In this document: in pieces, positions 1-7,344 of the stretch
Position numbering within the stretch: position 1 is the first letter of the stretch
Layout: each line of letters opens with the position of its first letter
DNA from: Oscillospiraceae bacterium
GTDB lineage: Bacteria; Bacillota; Clostridia; Oscillospirales; Oscillospiraceae
Direction of reading: 5' to 3'
DNA length: 52,619 bases
Assembly (NCBI GenBank): GCA_015068305.1
Contig: SVKV01000013.1
Location: 1-52,619, forward strand
Notes under the pieces: generated by a model
Databases searched by the model: none
The model's input: only the letters and a program-made list of their open reading frames with translations
What the model was told of the DNA's origin: nothing
Translations under genes and position numbers: made by a program

Positions 1-129
1 TGACTGATGAGGTGTAAAAAGAGGATTAAACGCCGCTTTGCGGCTACACCTCATCCGACCTCGCTAACGCTCGGCCACCTTCCCCTCAAGGGGAAGGCTT
101 AGGAACTGATCGATAAACTGTAATTTGAA
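1..129. repeat. End of an intergenic repeat element, cut by the window edge
   Basis: Non-coding DNA that holds a 10-bp inverted repeat (ATGAGGTGTA near position 8 against TACACCTCAT near 46) around a second small hairpin, and a CTTCCCCTCAAGGGGAAGG-like palindrome at about 79-98. It ends at 110-129 in the border sequence TCGATAAACTGTAATTTGAA, which recurs at the edges of many other intergenic repeats in this window. The left end lies outside the window. No convincing ORF. Confidence 0.6.
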
Positions 130-231
130 TGCCTGAGCTATCGAACCGGGAGAGGCCAGGGGCGTTGGTTAATTGCCGGCCAAACAGGCTCGCATTGCCC
201 ATCGGGGCATCCCGATAAACGGTAATTTGAC
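130..231. repeat. Intergenic repeat module (CGAACCGGGAG ... CGGGGCATCCCG type)
   Basis: This stretch resembles 2809-2912 and, inverted, about 21080-21170. Shared blocks are CGAACCGGGAG, a CCGG-rich centre and ATTGCCCatCGGGGCATCCCG, followed by the border GATAAACGGTAATTTGAC. It is non-coding and forms a hairpin around GGGATGCCCC. From 232 to 345 there is only the promoter of the next gene. Confidence 0.55.
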
Positions 232-284
232 ATTTTCTCTTACTGGATATCATATCAAAAAATGATCCCGCTTGCAACGGTTCG

Positions 285-313
285 TTGACTTTTTCATCTC
301 CATTTGGTATGGT
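285..313 (+). promoter_or_regulatory. Likely promoter of the nicotinamidase-like gene
   Basis: TTGACT at 285-290 and TATGGT at 308-313 are separated by 17 bp. The first hexamer is close to the vegetative consensus and the second is weaker. The start codon follows at 346 after an AGGAGGG ribosome binding site. Confidence 0.45.
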
Positions 314-345
314 AAAAACATAGAAAAAACAGGAGGGAAACTTGT

Positions 346-879
346 ATGAACCGCTATTTGTTTGTGATTGACTATCAGAATGATTTTGTGGACGGGGCTC
401 TGGGCTTTCCCGGTGCGGAAAAGCTGGATGAGAAAATTGCCGCAAAGGTAAGAGCCTACGGCAAGGGCCGTGTGCTCTTCACCCGGGATACTCATTTTGA
501 AAACTATCTCCAGACCCGGGAGGGAAAGAATCTGCCGGTGGCGCACTGCATCAAGGGGTCTTTCGGCTGGGAAGTTTACGGAGAGACTGCCAAAGCCCTG
601 GCAGAGGTGGAGGCAAAGGCCATTGACAAGCTGGTCTTCGGCATGGATGTGACGGACCCGGCCACCGCCGCGGCTTTGCCGGAAGAAGCCGATGAAATCG
701 AACTGGTAGGTCTGGTCAGCAATATCTGCGTGGTGAGCAATGCGGTGGTGCTTCAGAGCAAGTATCCGGAGGCAACCATCGTTGTGGATGCTGCCTGCAC
801 CGATTCCTTCGACAAGGCACTCCACGAAAAGGTGCTGGATGTGCTGAGCGGCTTCCAGGTGAAGGTCATCAACCGATAA
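346..879 (+). CDS. Nicotinamidase/isochorismatase-family cysteine hydrolase
   Basis: A 177-residue cytosolic hydrolase of the isochorismatase superfamily. The catalytic triad can be read as Asp9 (VIDYQNDF), a lysine near 95 and Cys128 (GLVSNICVVSNA). Asp48 and His50 (RDTHFENY) and His67 (AHC) match the metal-binding residues of PncA-type nicotinamidases, so deamidation of nicotinamide to nicotinate is the likeliest reaction. The family is broad and the substrate is not proven. The ATG is preceded by AGGAGGG at good spacing. The gene stands alone, converging on spoIIP, with a shared bidirectional terminator between them. Confidence 0.8.
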   Translation: MNRYLFVIDYQNDFVDGALGFPGAEKLDEKIAAKVRAYGKGRVLFTRDTHFENYLQTREGKNLPVAHCIKGSFGWEVYGETAKALAEVEAKAIDKLVFGMDVTDPATAAALPEEADEIELVGLVSNICVVSNAVVLQSKYPEATIVVDAACTDSFDKALHEKVLDVLSGFQVKVINR

Positions 880-914
880 AAAACAGGGGCCGGTCCTTCG
901 GGACCGGCCCCTTT
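880..914. terminator. Bidirectional intrinsic terminator
   Basis: An 11-bp perfect stem, GGGGCCGGTCC and its complement at 886-911, closes a TTCG loop. A-rich sequence lies on the left, giving a U-tract for the minus-strand spoIIP transcript, and CCCTTTG on the right. It serves both convergent genes. Confidence 0.8.
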
Positions 915-920
915 GCCGTC

Positions 921-1931
921 TTACGATACGCTGCTGCCCCTGGACAGGGCCAGAATTGCTTCCGCCAGCACCTCCACCGCCCGCAGTGCCTCCGGATGGG
1001 TGTTCCCGGCGGCACCCACTTCAATCAGCAGGGCCCCGGGGCTCAGATCCTGGTTGAACCGCTGGGCCCTTAGGTTTACATAACGCATGATTCCCGGGGC
1101 GATCCGCTCACACTGGGCCTGCAGTTTCAGCCCCAAGGCCAGATTTTGCTCCCAGTCCGGGTGCTTCAGACCGGAGGCGGAGGTGCCCATCACCAGCATC
1201 AGCTGGGCCGAGGGCTGACCCTCTACGGTGGCCTCGGTGCGCATCTGGTTACGGTTGCTGCCGGAGGCATCCCGGTGCAGGTCCAGGACCAGCCGGATAG
1301 AGGGGTATTCCTCCAGGTAGGCAGCGATAGACTTCCGGGCGTGGTTATAGGAGCCGCTGTAGGAGGGGTGGTCGTGGAGGGTTCTGTCCTGGATCGCGGT
1401 GATGCCCCCTGCTTCCAGAAGCTCTGCCAGATGCTCTCCCACGGAGATCATGTTGTAGTTTTCGTCCAGGGTCCGGAAAGCGGAGCTCTCCTCGTAATCC
1501 TCCCCGGGGGATTTGGTGTAGCTTTCGGTTGCGTGGGTGTGGAGGATCAGCACCGCAGGCTCCTCCGACGTCAGATCCCAGCTTAAGGGGGCGGTGATCA
1601 GCCGGGCGGCATCGGGCCGCAGGGAGCAGTTGTAGCGGAAGGGGATCTGGGCCCCATCCTCGGCGGTAAAGCCGGGAAGCAGGGTCAGATTTTCTGCTTT
1701 CTGAGCAAAATCCGGGGTATGGGACTCCATGGAAAACACTTCCGCTGTCTCGGAAGATTGAGAAAACCGGACGATCCGTCCGGTTTCTAAGTATATCAGG
1801 AATGATGCAATTTTCGGATCTGTAAGGAAATCTGCAATGGGCTGGAAGAAACCTCCCGCGCCCAGCCGCAGCACCAGGGCGCAGAGGATTGCCGCTGCGC
1901 CGATGCGCAGGGTTTGCCGGTCGTGATCCAA
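921..1931 (-). CDS. spoIIP: Stage II sporulation protein P (SpoIIP), TTG start
   Basis: A 336-residue peptidoglycan amidase/endopeptidase of the engulfment (DMP) machinery. In sporulating Firmicutes it acts with SpoIID and SpoIIM at the septal membrane. An N-terminal hydrophobic anchor at about residues 8-28 is followed by the amidase domain with the metal-binding stretch LILHTHATESYT, DLHRDA and the C-terminal LLIEVGAAGNTHPEA. I place the start at TTG 1931-1929 because AAAGGAGG sits 6 bp upstream and the anchor begins immediately. A longer frame runs upstream but overlaps tadA in another frame and has no family similarity. It lies about 60 bp downstream of tadA on the same strand. Confidence 0.9.
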   Translation of the reverse strand: MDHDRQTLRIGAAAILCALVLRLGAGGFFQPIADFLTDPKIASFLIYLETGRIVRFSQSSETAEVFSMESHTPDFAQKAENLTLLPGFTAEDGAQIPFRYNCSLRPDAARLITAPLSWDLTSEEPAVLILHTHATESYTKSPGEDYEESSAFRTLDENYNMISVGEHLAELLEAGGITAIQDRTLHDHPSYSGSYNHARKSIAAYLEEYPSIRLVLDLHRDASGSNRNQMRTEATVEGQPSAQLMLVMGTSASGLKHPDWEQNLALGLKLQAQCERIAPGIMRYVNLRAQRFNQDLSPGALLIEVGAAGNTHPEALRAVEVLAEAILALSRGSSVS

Positions 1932-1990
1932 AGCAGGCCTCCTTTGAAAAGTCGAAAGAAACGCGAAAAAAGTGAAAAAAGTCGGTGAAC

Positions 1991-2476
1991 CTACCGCTCC
2001 GGCCGCTTCCACCTGGGGCGGCTGCGAAGCTCCACCCGGAGATTCCGGAAGAATTCTGCCAGCAATGCGGCGGCTTCTTCCTCCCGGATGCCTTTTGTAA
2101 CCTCCGGGTGATGGTTGAATTCCATGGAAAACAGATCGCACACGGAGCCGCAGGCGCCGCACTTGGCATCGGAAGCGCCGAAGACCACCCGGGGGATCCG
2201 GGCATTCACGATGGCGCCGGCGCACATGGGGCAGGGCTCCAGGGTCACATACAGGGTGCATTCCCACAGCCGCCAGCCGCCCAAATTACGGTTGGCATCG
2301 TAAATGGCTTCGATTTCCGCATGACCCAGGGCGGTTTTGCCGGTTTCCCGGCGGTTGCGGCCCCGGCCTACGATCTCGTCGCCCCGGACAATGACACAGC
2401 CCACGGGCACTTCCCCCTCGGCGGCGGCCTCCCGGGCCAGGCGCAGTGCCTCGTCCATAAATTTCAGATCATCCAT
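1991..2476 (-). CDS. tadA: tRNA-specific adenosine deaminase TadA
   Basis: A 161-residue zinc deaminase that converts A34 to inosine in tRNA-Arg(ACG). The cytidine-deaminase fold signatures are complete: His52-Ala-Glu54 (GHAEIEA) supplies the first zinc ligand and the proton shuttle, and PCPMC (Cys82, Cys85) the other two. Length is normal. The ATG at 2476 follows GGAGGG. The C-terminus is basic (RSRPRWKRPER), as expected for tRNA binding. spoIIP follows on the same strand and may be co-transcribed. Confidence 0.93.
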   Translation of the reverse strand: MDDLKFMDEALRLAREAAAEGEVPVGCVIVRGDEIVGRGRNRRETGKTALGHAEIEAIYDANRNLGGWRLWECTLYVTLEPCPMCAGAIVNARIPRVVFGASDAKCGACGSVCDLFSMEFNHHPEVTKGIREEEAAALLAEFFRNLRVELRSRPRWKRPER

Positions 2477-2517
2477 GGCTGTTTCCCTCCTTTTGGATAT
2501 ATCATACCCGAAAGGCA

Positions 2518-2912
2518 GGAGATAGTCAAATTCCAGTTTACCGCGCAGTGCGCGGTGACAATGCGTGCTCGGTGCAGCAACTGTCGTAACTGCCCTAACC
2601 CGCTCGGTATCGTTCCTGCGGTAGTCAAATTACAGTTTATAGGGATGCGGATTGCCACGTCGGCCTTTCAGGCCTCCTCGCAATGACATAGAAACTTGGT
2701 GGTTGGCTGCGCTAAAAATGGTGCGGAATGTGTCGAATACTACTGTCATTGCGAACCAGTCCGCAGACTGGTGTGGCAATCCGTTCTCCTCGATAAACTC
2801 CAATTTGGCCGCTAATGTTCCGAACCGGGAGCGCCCTATGGCGTCACGATTACTACCGGCCTGGCAGGCCCGTATTGCCCGCCGGGGCATCCCGGCAAAT
2901 TCCAATTTGGTG
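2518..2912. repeat. Mosaic of three intergenic repeat modules, including a 183-bp element
   Basis: The whole tadA to XRE gap is repeat DNA. About 2523-2640 carries a module with TAACCCGCTCGGTATCGTTC. The 183-bp palindromic element fills 2625-2807: border TCAAATTACAGTTTATAGG, arm GCGGATTGCCAC, CGCAATGACA, spacer, TGTCATTGCG, hairpin ACCAGT...ACTGGT, arm GTGGCAATCCG, border CTCGATAAACTCCAATTTG. 2809-2912 matches the module at 130-231. The last border ends two bases before the stop codon of the XRE gene. No ORF is credible. Confidence 0.75.
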
Positions 2913-2913
2913 C

Positions 2914-3252
2914 TCACTCCGCCAAAAGTGCGGCGAAGAGGGCGGCCAGCTCCTGTCTGGAAAAGGGCCGGTCCGGGCGGCGGTCCAGCTTCCGGTCCGC
3001 CGTCTCCACACAGGTGCCCAGCAGAGCGGACAAAAGCCGGACCTCCTCCGCTGTGACCGCCTGGCCGGTGAGGAGAAAATCGGTGGATACCTGCAATTGT
3101 CTGGACAGCGCCACCAGAATCTGCACCGGTGGCTCCCGGCGGCCCTGCTCGTACATCCCCATGGCGCTGGGACTGATCTTCAGAAGCCGGGCAAGCTCCG
3201 CCTGGCTGAGTCCCCGGGCCCGCCGCAGGGCCCCGATCCGTGCTCCCAACAT
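2914..3252 (-). CDS. Small XRE-family helix-turn-helix regulator
   Basis: A 112-residue protein. Residues 2-60 form a Cro/CI-type HTH (LSQAELARLLKISPSAMGMYEQGRREPP). The C-terminal 45 residues have no recognisable domain and may mediate dimerisation. It is transcribed divergently from the small zinc-ribbon/sigma-like genes at 3445-4028, with an inverted repeat CTACAC...GTGTAG in the shared upstream region, so it probably regulates those genes and perhaps itself. The target is inferred from position only. Confidence 0.8.
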   Translation of the reverse strand: MLGARIGALRRARGLSQAELARLLKISPSAMGMYEQGRREPPVQILVALSRQLQVSTDFLLTGQAVTAEEVRLLSALLGTCVETADRKLDRRPDRPFSRQELAALFAALLAE

Positions 3253-3327
3253 CCCAAACCACCTCGTTTTCTTTCCTTGGGGAGATCATACCACCTGTGC
3301 TGCGAAAAAAAGGGGGAAATCTGAGCA

Positions 3328-3369
3328 CTACACGTTTCGACGGACTCTACACGGTTCGTGTAGTATACT
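3328..3369 (+). promoter_or_regulatory. Operator and -10 element upstream of the zinc-ribbon/sigma-like genes
   Basis: CTACACG occurs at 3328-3334. A perfect 6-bp inverted repeat CTACAC-GGTTC-GTGTAG lies at 3347-3363, directly against TATACT at 3364-3369. No good -35 hexamer sits 16-18 bp upstream, so the promoter may need an activator. The overlap with the -10 would also suit repression. The divergent XRE protein is the obvious candidate binder. Confidence 0.55.
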
Positions 3370-3444
3370 TTTTTATGGAAGCCGGTGGCAGTGTAATCGA
3401 AAATGCGCTGTCCATTCGACAATTTACACGGGGAGGAACGGAAG

Positions 3445-3582
3445 ATGACGGAAGGAATTGAAAAGGTGCTCTATTTTGACCCCCAGCAGGCAGCCTTTGT
3501 CTGCTGCAGCCGCTGCGGCGGTGCCCGATACGCGCCGGGATACGGCTGTATCCGTTGCCAGAGGGACGGCCATGACACTTGA
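3445..3582 (+). CDS. Small zinc-ribbon protein (45 aa)
   Basis: A 45-residue ORF starting ATG after GGAGG at 3432-3436. Two knuckles are visible, Cys21-x2-Cys24 (CCSRCGG) and Cys35-x2-Cys38 (GCIRCQ), typical of a single zinc ribbon. Its last codons overlap the start of the next ORF (ATG at 3572, stop at 3580-3582), which implies translational coupling. I do not recognise a specific family. It could bind nucleic acid or act as a protein-interaction adaptor. Confidence 0.6.
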   Translation: MTEGIEKVLYFDPQQAAFVCCSRCGGARYAPGYGCIRCQRDGHDT

Positions 3583-3805
3583 GGAACTGAGCCGCTGCTA
3601 TGAGGAAGCGGCGGTGCCCCTGCGCAGCCGGCTCCGGGAGCTGCGTTTTTTGCTGGCGGAGACGGAGGATCCGGAGGAAATCTGGCACATCAAGCGGCGG
3701 ATCGCGGAGCTGACCCCCATGCTGACTCAGATGAATGAGCTGGCGGAGCTGACGGCCCACTACTACGACAGGGGGTACTACCGCAGTGAAAAATATACTG
3801 TATGA
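3572..3805 (+). CDS. Small helical protein of unknown function (77 aa)
   Basis: A 77-residue, charged, probably all-helical protein (LEELSRCYEEAAVPLRSRLR, then IWHIKRRIAEL). It overlaps the zinc-ribbon ORF upstream by 11 bp and the sigma-like ORF downstream by 20 bp, so all three are probably made from one mRNA. No known domain was recognised. Similar short ORFs upstream of a sigma-4-like protein are common in Clostridia and their phages; I infer a role with that partner. Confidence 0.55.
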   Translation: MTLEELSRCYEEAAVPLRSRLRELRFLLAETEDPEEIWHIKRRIAELTPMLTQMNELAELTAHYYDRGYYRSEKYTV

Positions 3806-4028
3806 GGGCTACGAAGGCCCCCGGCTTCCGAAAGAGGTGCAGCTGAAGCGGGTCCAGCGGGTGATCCGGGAGGAACTGACGGAAAAACAGCGGCAGATCC
3901 TGCTGGCCTATTACATCCAGGATCAGACCATCCCCCAGATCGCCGAAAGCCGGGGCGTCAACAAAAGCACCGTATCCCGGACGCTCCACCGGGCGGAGGA
4001 AAAACTGAGAAGATACCTGCGATACTGA
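3786..4028 (+). CDS. Sigma-70 region 4-like HTH protein (80 aa)
   Basis: An 80-residue protein whose C-terminal half reads as a sigma-70 region 4 / LuxR-like helix-turn-helix: LTEKQRQILLAYYIQDQT, then IPQIAESRGVNKSTVSRTLH. There is no region 2, so it cannot be a complete sigma factor. It may be a transcription regulator or a phage-type late activator. It overlaps the previous ORF by 20 bp and is followed by an intrinsic terminator. With the divergent XRE gene it forms a compact four-gene control module. Confidence 0.65.
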   Translation: MKNILYEGYEGPRLPKEVQLKRVQRVIREELTEKQRQILLAYYIQDQTIPQIAESRGVNKSTVSRTLHRAEEKLRRYLRY

Positions 4029-4034
4029 TTTTTG

Positions 4035-4063
4035 CCGTGACGGAAGTCACGGTTTTCTTTTTC
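4035..4063 (+). terminator. Intrinsic terminator after the sigma-like gene
   Basis: CCGTGAC at 4035-4041 pairs perfectly with GTCACGG at 4046-4052 across a GGAA loop, followed by TTTTCTTTTT. Confidence 0.85.
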
Positions 4064-4330
4064 CGGACAGTGCCCGGTGACAAGGCGTTACGGACAGCTC
4101 CGGTCAAATAACAGTTTGTCGTTCTGTTGCAACGCACTGCCAATCATGTCATTGCGAGGAGGGGCTTTGCCCCGACGTGGCAATCCGCATCCCCAAACGT
4201 TACAATAAATCCGTAACTACCGTTGAAAACGCAACATTTTAGAGAACGGATTGCCACACCAGTGTGCGCACTGGTTCGCAATGACATATTAGGGTAGACT
4301 GCGCGGCAAATTCCAATTTAAACGCCCGGG
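4064..4330. repeat. Diverged intergenic repeat mosaic
   Basis: It opens with the CAGTGCCCGGTGACAAGGCG module (compare 15110 and 20988), then a border GTCAAATAACAGTTTGTCG, then a diverged copy of the 183-bp palindromic element. That copy has TGTCATTGCGAGGAGG, CGACGTGGCAATCCGCATCC, an unrelated spacer, then GAGAACGGATTGCCACACCA and GGTTCGCAATGACA, and ends GCAAATTCCAATTTAAAC. Non-coding. Confidence 0.65.
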
Positions 4331-4339
4331 CATCCCGGT

Positions 4340-4370
4340 AAAAAACCCGCGCTGCGGATGGCAGCGCGGG
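4340..4370 (-). terminator. Intrinsic terminator of the Na/Pi cotransporter gene
   Basis: Read on the minus strand, CCCGCGCTGC pairs with GCAGCGCGGG and is followed by a run of T (the AAAAAA at 4340-4345 on the plus strand). Confidence 0.8.
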
Positions 4371-4386
4371 AATGATGGATGGGATA

Positions 4387-6135
4387 TCAGGCCAGCCGGT
4401 ACTTTTCGGCGTAGGCGGTGTAGAGCTGGCCGAAGTCGGAGTAGTCGATCTTGGCGGAGCGGATGGCTTCGTGGGTGTTCATGTTGTGGTTGTGCAGGTC
4501 GATGATACAGCCGGCGATGTTGGAGCAGTGGTCGGAGGTGCGCTCCAGAGAGTTCAGAAGATCCGACCAGATGAAGCCGGTCTCGATGGAGCACAGTCCC
4601 TGCTGCAGCCGCAGGATGTGGTGGGTACGCATCTTTTCCTTCAGATCGTCGATGACCTCCTCCAGGGGCTCCACATGATAGGCCTTTTCCAGATCGTGGT
4701 GGATGAAGGCATCGGTGGACAGCACCAGGATCTCTTCCACGGCGGAGACGATGGTCTTCAGCTCGGCCTTGGCCGCATCGGAGAACTGCAAGCCCTTCTC
4801 ATTCAGCTCGGCAGCGGACTCCATGATGTTCTTGGCATGGTCGCCGATGCGCTCGAAATCGCTGATGGCTTTCAGGAGCATGGTTGCCTCGGCGTTGTCC
4901 TCGCCGCTGATCTTATGGGAGCTGAGCTTGACGAGGTAGGAGCCCAGGATATCTTCGTAGTGGTCGGTTTTCTCTTCCAGCTCCCGGATGGTGTCCGCCA
5001 GCTCGGGGGAGAAGGAAGTCAGGGCGGAAACACTGCTGCGGAAGGTATCGGTGGCCACACCGGCCATTTCGGCGGTGAGAGTCTGGCACCGCTGCAGGGC
5101 GATGGAGGGGGTGGTCAGCAGACGCTCATCCAGCTCTGCATTGGCCTCCTGGGCCTTGGGATCGTCGGGAACGATTCTGCAGACGATCTTTTCCAGAAGA
5201 CTGCCGGAGGGCAGCAGGATGGCGGTGCAGAGGATGTTGAAGACTGTATGGCACACGGAAATGCCCAGCCGGGTGGCGCCGTCTTCCAGAATGGCCGGGG
5301 AGAAGAGCCAGCTGACAAGAAGGAACAGCACCAGACCGATGACGGTACCTAAGATATTGAACAGCAGGTGCACATTGGCGGCCCGCTTGGCGTTCTTGGT
5401 GGCGCCCACGGAAGAGAGCATGGCGGTGACACAGGTACCGATATTCTGGCCCATGATGATGGGAATGGCGGCGGCATAGGAAACGGCGCCGGTGGCGGAC
5501 AGGGCCTGGAGGATACCCACGGATGCGGAGGAGGACTGGATCACGGCAGTCAGCACCGCACCTGCGATGACACCCAGAACAGGGTTGGTAAACAGCAGGA
5601 ACAGGTCTGTAAACCAGGCTTCGTCCTTAAGCCCCTTCACGGCGCCGGACATGGTATCCATGCCGAACATCAGCGTGGCAAAGCCCAGCAGAATGAGGCC
5701 GATGTCCTTCTTCTTGTCGTCCTTGATGAACATGTAGTAAACCACACCGATCAGAGCCAGAACGGGAGTGAAGGAGGTGGGCTTGAGAAGCTGAACGATC
5801 AGGTTGTCACCCTCGATGCCGCTCAGAGACAGGATCCAGGCGGTGGCGGTGGTACCCACGTTGGCACCCATGATCACATTGATGGCCTGGCCCAGATTCA
5901 GAAGGCCCGAGTTGACAAAACCGACCACCATAACGGTGGTGGCGGAGGAGGACTGGATCACGGCAGTGACCGCAAGGCCTGTCAGAAAGCCCAGCATCCG
6001 GCTGGTGGTCAGCTTGCCCAGCAGGGACCGGAGGCTGTTGCCGGCGGCCCGCTCCAGGGACTCGCCCATGATGTTCATGCCGAACAGGAACAGGGACAGT
6101 CCGCCGACCATGGTCAGAATATCGAATAAATCCAT
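4387..6135 (-). CDS. Na+/phosphate cotransporter with C-terminal PhoU-like domain
   Basis: A 582-residue inner-membrane protein of the PF02690 (NptA/YjbB) type. Two inverted transport repeats carry the signature QSSSA at residues 61-65 (AVIQSSSATTVMVVGF) and 200-204 (AVIQSSSASVGILQ). About eight membrane segments end near residue 310. The cytosolic C-terminus (about 350-570) is a PhoU-like helical bundle, the usual arrangement for bacterial YjbB-like proteins that regulate phosphate flux. The gene is monocistronic with its own terminator. No pho regulatory genes are adjacent. Phosphate as substrate is inferred from family. Confidence 0.9.
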   Translation of the reverse strand: MDLFDILTMVGGLSLFLFGMNIMGESLERAAGNSLRSLLGKLTTSRMLGFLTGLAVTAVIQSSSATTVMVVGFVNSGLLNLGQAINVIMGANVGTTATAWILSLSGIEGDNLIVQLLKPTSFTPVLALIGVVYYMFIKDDKKKDIGLILLGFATLMFGMDTMSGAVKGLKDEAWFTDLFLLFTNPVLGVIAGAVLTAVIQSSSASVGILQALSATGAVSYAAAIPIIMGQNIGTCVTAMLSSVGATKNAKRAANVHLLFNILGTVIGLVLFLLVSWLFSPAILEDGATRLGISVCHTVFNILCTAILLPSGSLLEKIVCRIVPDDPKAQEANAELDERLLTTPSIALQRCQTLTAEMAGVATDTFRSSVSALTSFSPELADTIRELEEKTDHYEDILGSYLVKLSSHKISGEDNAEATMLLKAISDFERIGDHAKNIMESAAELNEKGLQFSDAAKAELKTIVSAVEEILVLSTDAFIHHDLEKAYHVEPLEEVIDDLKEKMRTHHILRLQQGLCSIETGFIWSDLLNSLERTSDHCSNIAGCIIDLHNHNMNTHEAIRSAKIDYSDFGQLYTAYAEKYRLA

Positions 6136-6299
6136 AATGTGTCGACCTTTCTGTGAAAGATGGTTTTATTATAACGGAAGGGAGGAATCTTGGCAAGGGT
6201 TTGGTAAAGAATTCATACAGAAACCGAAGTGCGCCCCCGGCTTTACTTTTGGCCGGGAATCTGCTATCCTATATAAATACAGAAAAGGAGGGGAAGGCT

Positions 6300-6809
6300 G
6301 TGAAAGCCAGACGACTGACCCTGATGGCCATGCTGACAGCCATCGCCCTGACGATTTTTATGATCGAAGCCCAGATCCCGGCCCTTGTTCCCATTCCGGG
6401 CATCAAGCTGGGCCTTGCCAATATTGTAACCGTTTTTGCCGTCTTTGCCCTGGGACCGAAGGATGCGGCGGCGATCCTCTTTGTCCGGATCTTTCTGGGA
6501 GCGGTGTTTGCGGGCAATTTCAGCACCATCCTCTATTCCGGCGCTGGAGGGCTCTGCGCCATTGCCATCACCATCGGACTGCGGCGGGTGCTCACCGTCA
6601 AACAGCTCTGGGTGGCAGGCTCCCTGTCGGCCATCGGCCACAGTCTGGGCCAGATGGGGGTGGCCATCGCCGTCACCGGCACACCGGCCATCGCGGCATA
6701 CCTGCCTGTGATGGTCCTCTGCTCCGTGATCACCGGCTTTTTCACCGGCCTTTGCGCCCAACTTCTTCTGAACCGGGGGAATGATATATGGAAAACTTTT
6801 TTGAAATGA
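6300..6809 (+). CDS. Gx transporter / heptaprenyl diphosphate synthase component I family membrane protein
   Basis: A 169-residue, very hydrophobic protein with five to six membrane helices. It matches the Hpre_diP_synt_I (Gx transporter) family by its N-terminal LTLMAMLTAIALTIFMIE and the central IPGIKLGLANIVTVFAVF, which resemble the substrate-binding subunits of ECF transporters. The GTG start at 6300 follows AGGAGGGG. Longer in-frame starts lack a ribosome binding site. The 3' end overlaps mrnC by 22 bp, implying coupling. Despite the older name, an uptake role is more likely than prenyl synthesis; the ligand is unknown. Confidence 0.75.
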   Translation: MKARRLTLMAMLTAIALTIFMIEAQIPALVPIPGIKLGLANIVTVFAVFALGPKDAAAILFVRIFLGAVFAGNFSTILYSGAGGLCAIAITIGLRRVLTVKQLWVAGSLSAIGHSLGQMGVAIAVTGTPAIAAYLPVMVLCSVITGFFTGLCAQLLLNRGNDIWKTFLK

Positions 6810-7210
6810 ACATGCCGAAACAGGAGATCGACGCCATTTCCAACCTGGGCCTTGCCCATATGGGCGACTGCGTGTTTGAAATTCTGGTCCGGGCCTACCT
6901 GTGCAGCAAGGGCGAAAAGACCGTGGACAAGCTCCACCGGGATACCATCCGCATGGTCAAGGCAACGAGCCAGGCGGAATTTGCAGACAAAATGCTCCCC
7001 CTGCTGACGGAAGAGGAGCTGGCCTATTACCGCCGGGGCAAGAATTCCCATGTCCACGCGGTGCCGAAATCTGCCACCCCGGCCCAGTATGCCAAGGCCA
7101 CCGGCGTGGAAGCACTGTTCGGCTTTCTGTTCCTGTCCGGACAGAAGGAACGGGCAAATGAGATCTTTAATCTGGTAATGAACGATAAGCCTGTCATTGC
7201 GAACCAGTGA
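6788..7210 (+). CDS. mrnC: Mini-ribonuclease III
   Basis: A 140-residue RNase III-like nuclease without a dsRNA-binding domain, which in Bacillus trims 23S rRNA precursors. The RNase III signature is reduced to NLGLAHMGDCVFEILVRAYL (residues 19-38), with Asp27 and downstream acidic residues as metal ligands, and KNSHVHAVPKSATPAQYAKA is the family's second block. The last residues (KPVIANQ, then stop) are encoded by the start of an intergenic repeat (TGTCATTGCGAACCAGTGA), so the C-terminus has been replaced or extended by repeat insertion. It overlaps the upstream membrane-protein gene; rqcH follows. Confidence 0.88.
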   Translation: MENFFEMNMPKQEIDAISNLGLAHMGDCVFEILVRAYLCSKGEKTVDKLHRDTIRMVKATSQAEFADKMLPLLTEEELAYYRRGKNSHVHAVPKSATPAQYAKATGVEALFGFLFLSGQKERANEIFNLVMNDKPVIANQ

Positions 7211-7324
7211 CCGATGTCACTGGTGTGGCAATCCGCATCTTTGCGGTACAAAGCACCGCGCGGCTCATTAGAGCCGCAGGGGAACGGATTCCCACGCCAG
7301 TGTGCGCACTGGCTCGGAATGACA
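7192..7324. repeat. Composite hairpin repeat between mrnC and rqcH
   Basis: A 133-bp element nearly identical in plan to 11329-11459. It has TGTCATTGCGAACCAG, a hairpin, CTGGTGTGGCAATCCGC, then a central GCGCGGCTCA...GAGCCGC hairpin, then GAACGGATTCCCACGCCAGT, a hairpin, and ACTGGCTCGGAATGACA. The two ends are inverted relatives of each other. It lacks the TTCAAATTACAG border seen on free-standing copies. It begins inside mrnC and ends 20 bp before the rqcH start. Confidence 0.75.
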
Positions 7325-7344
7325 TGGTAATTGCGGAGGAATCT

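Noticed and set aside
1932..2267. N-terminal extension of spoIIP to 448 residues
   Set aside because: The added part overlaps tadA in another frame, has no SpoIIP similarity and bypasses the good TTG start with AAAGGAGG.
2625..2807. Insertion sequences
   Set aside because: None of the repeats encodes a transposase, so they can at most be non-autonomous elements.
7207..7344. Upstream start of rqcH giving 631 residues
   Set aside because: The extra residues translate the composite repeat, whereas the ATG at 7345 has a good ribosome binding site and matches the family N-terminus.
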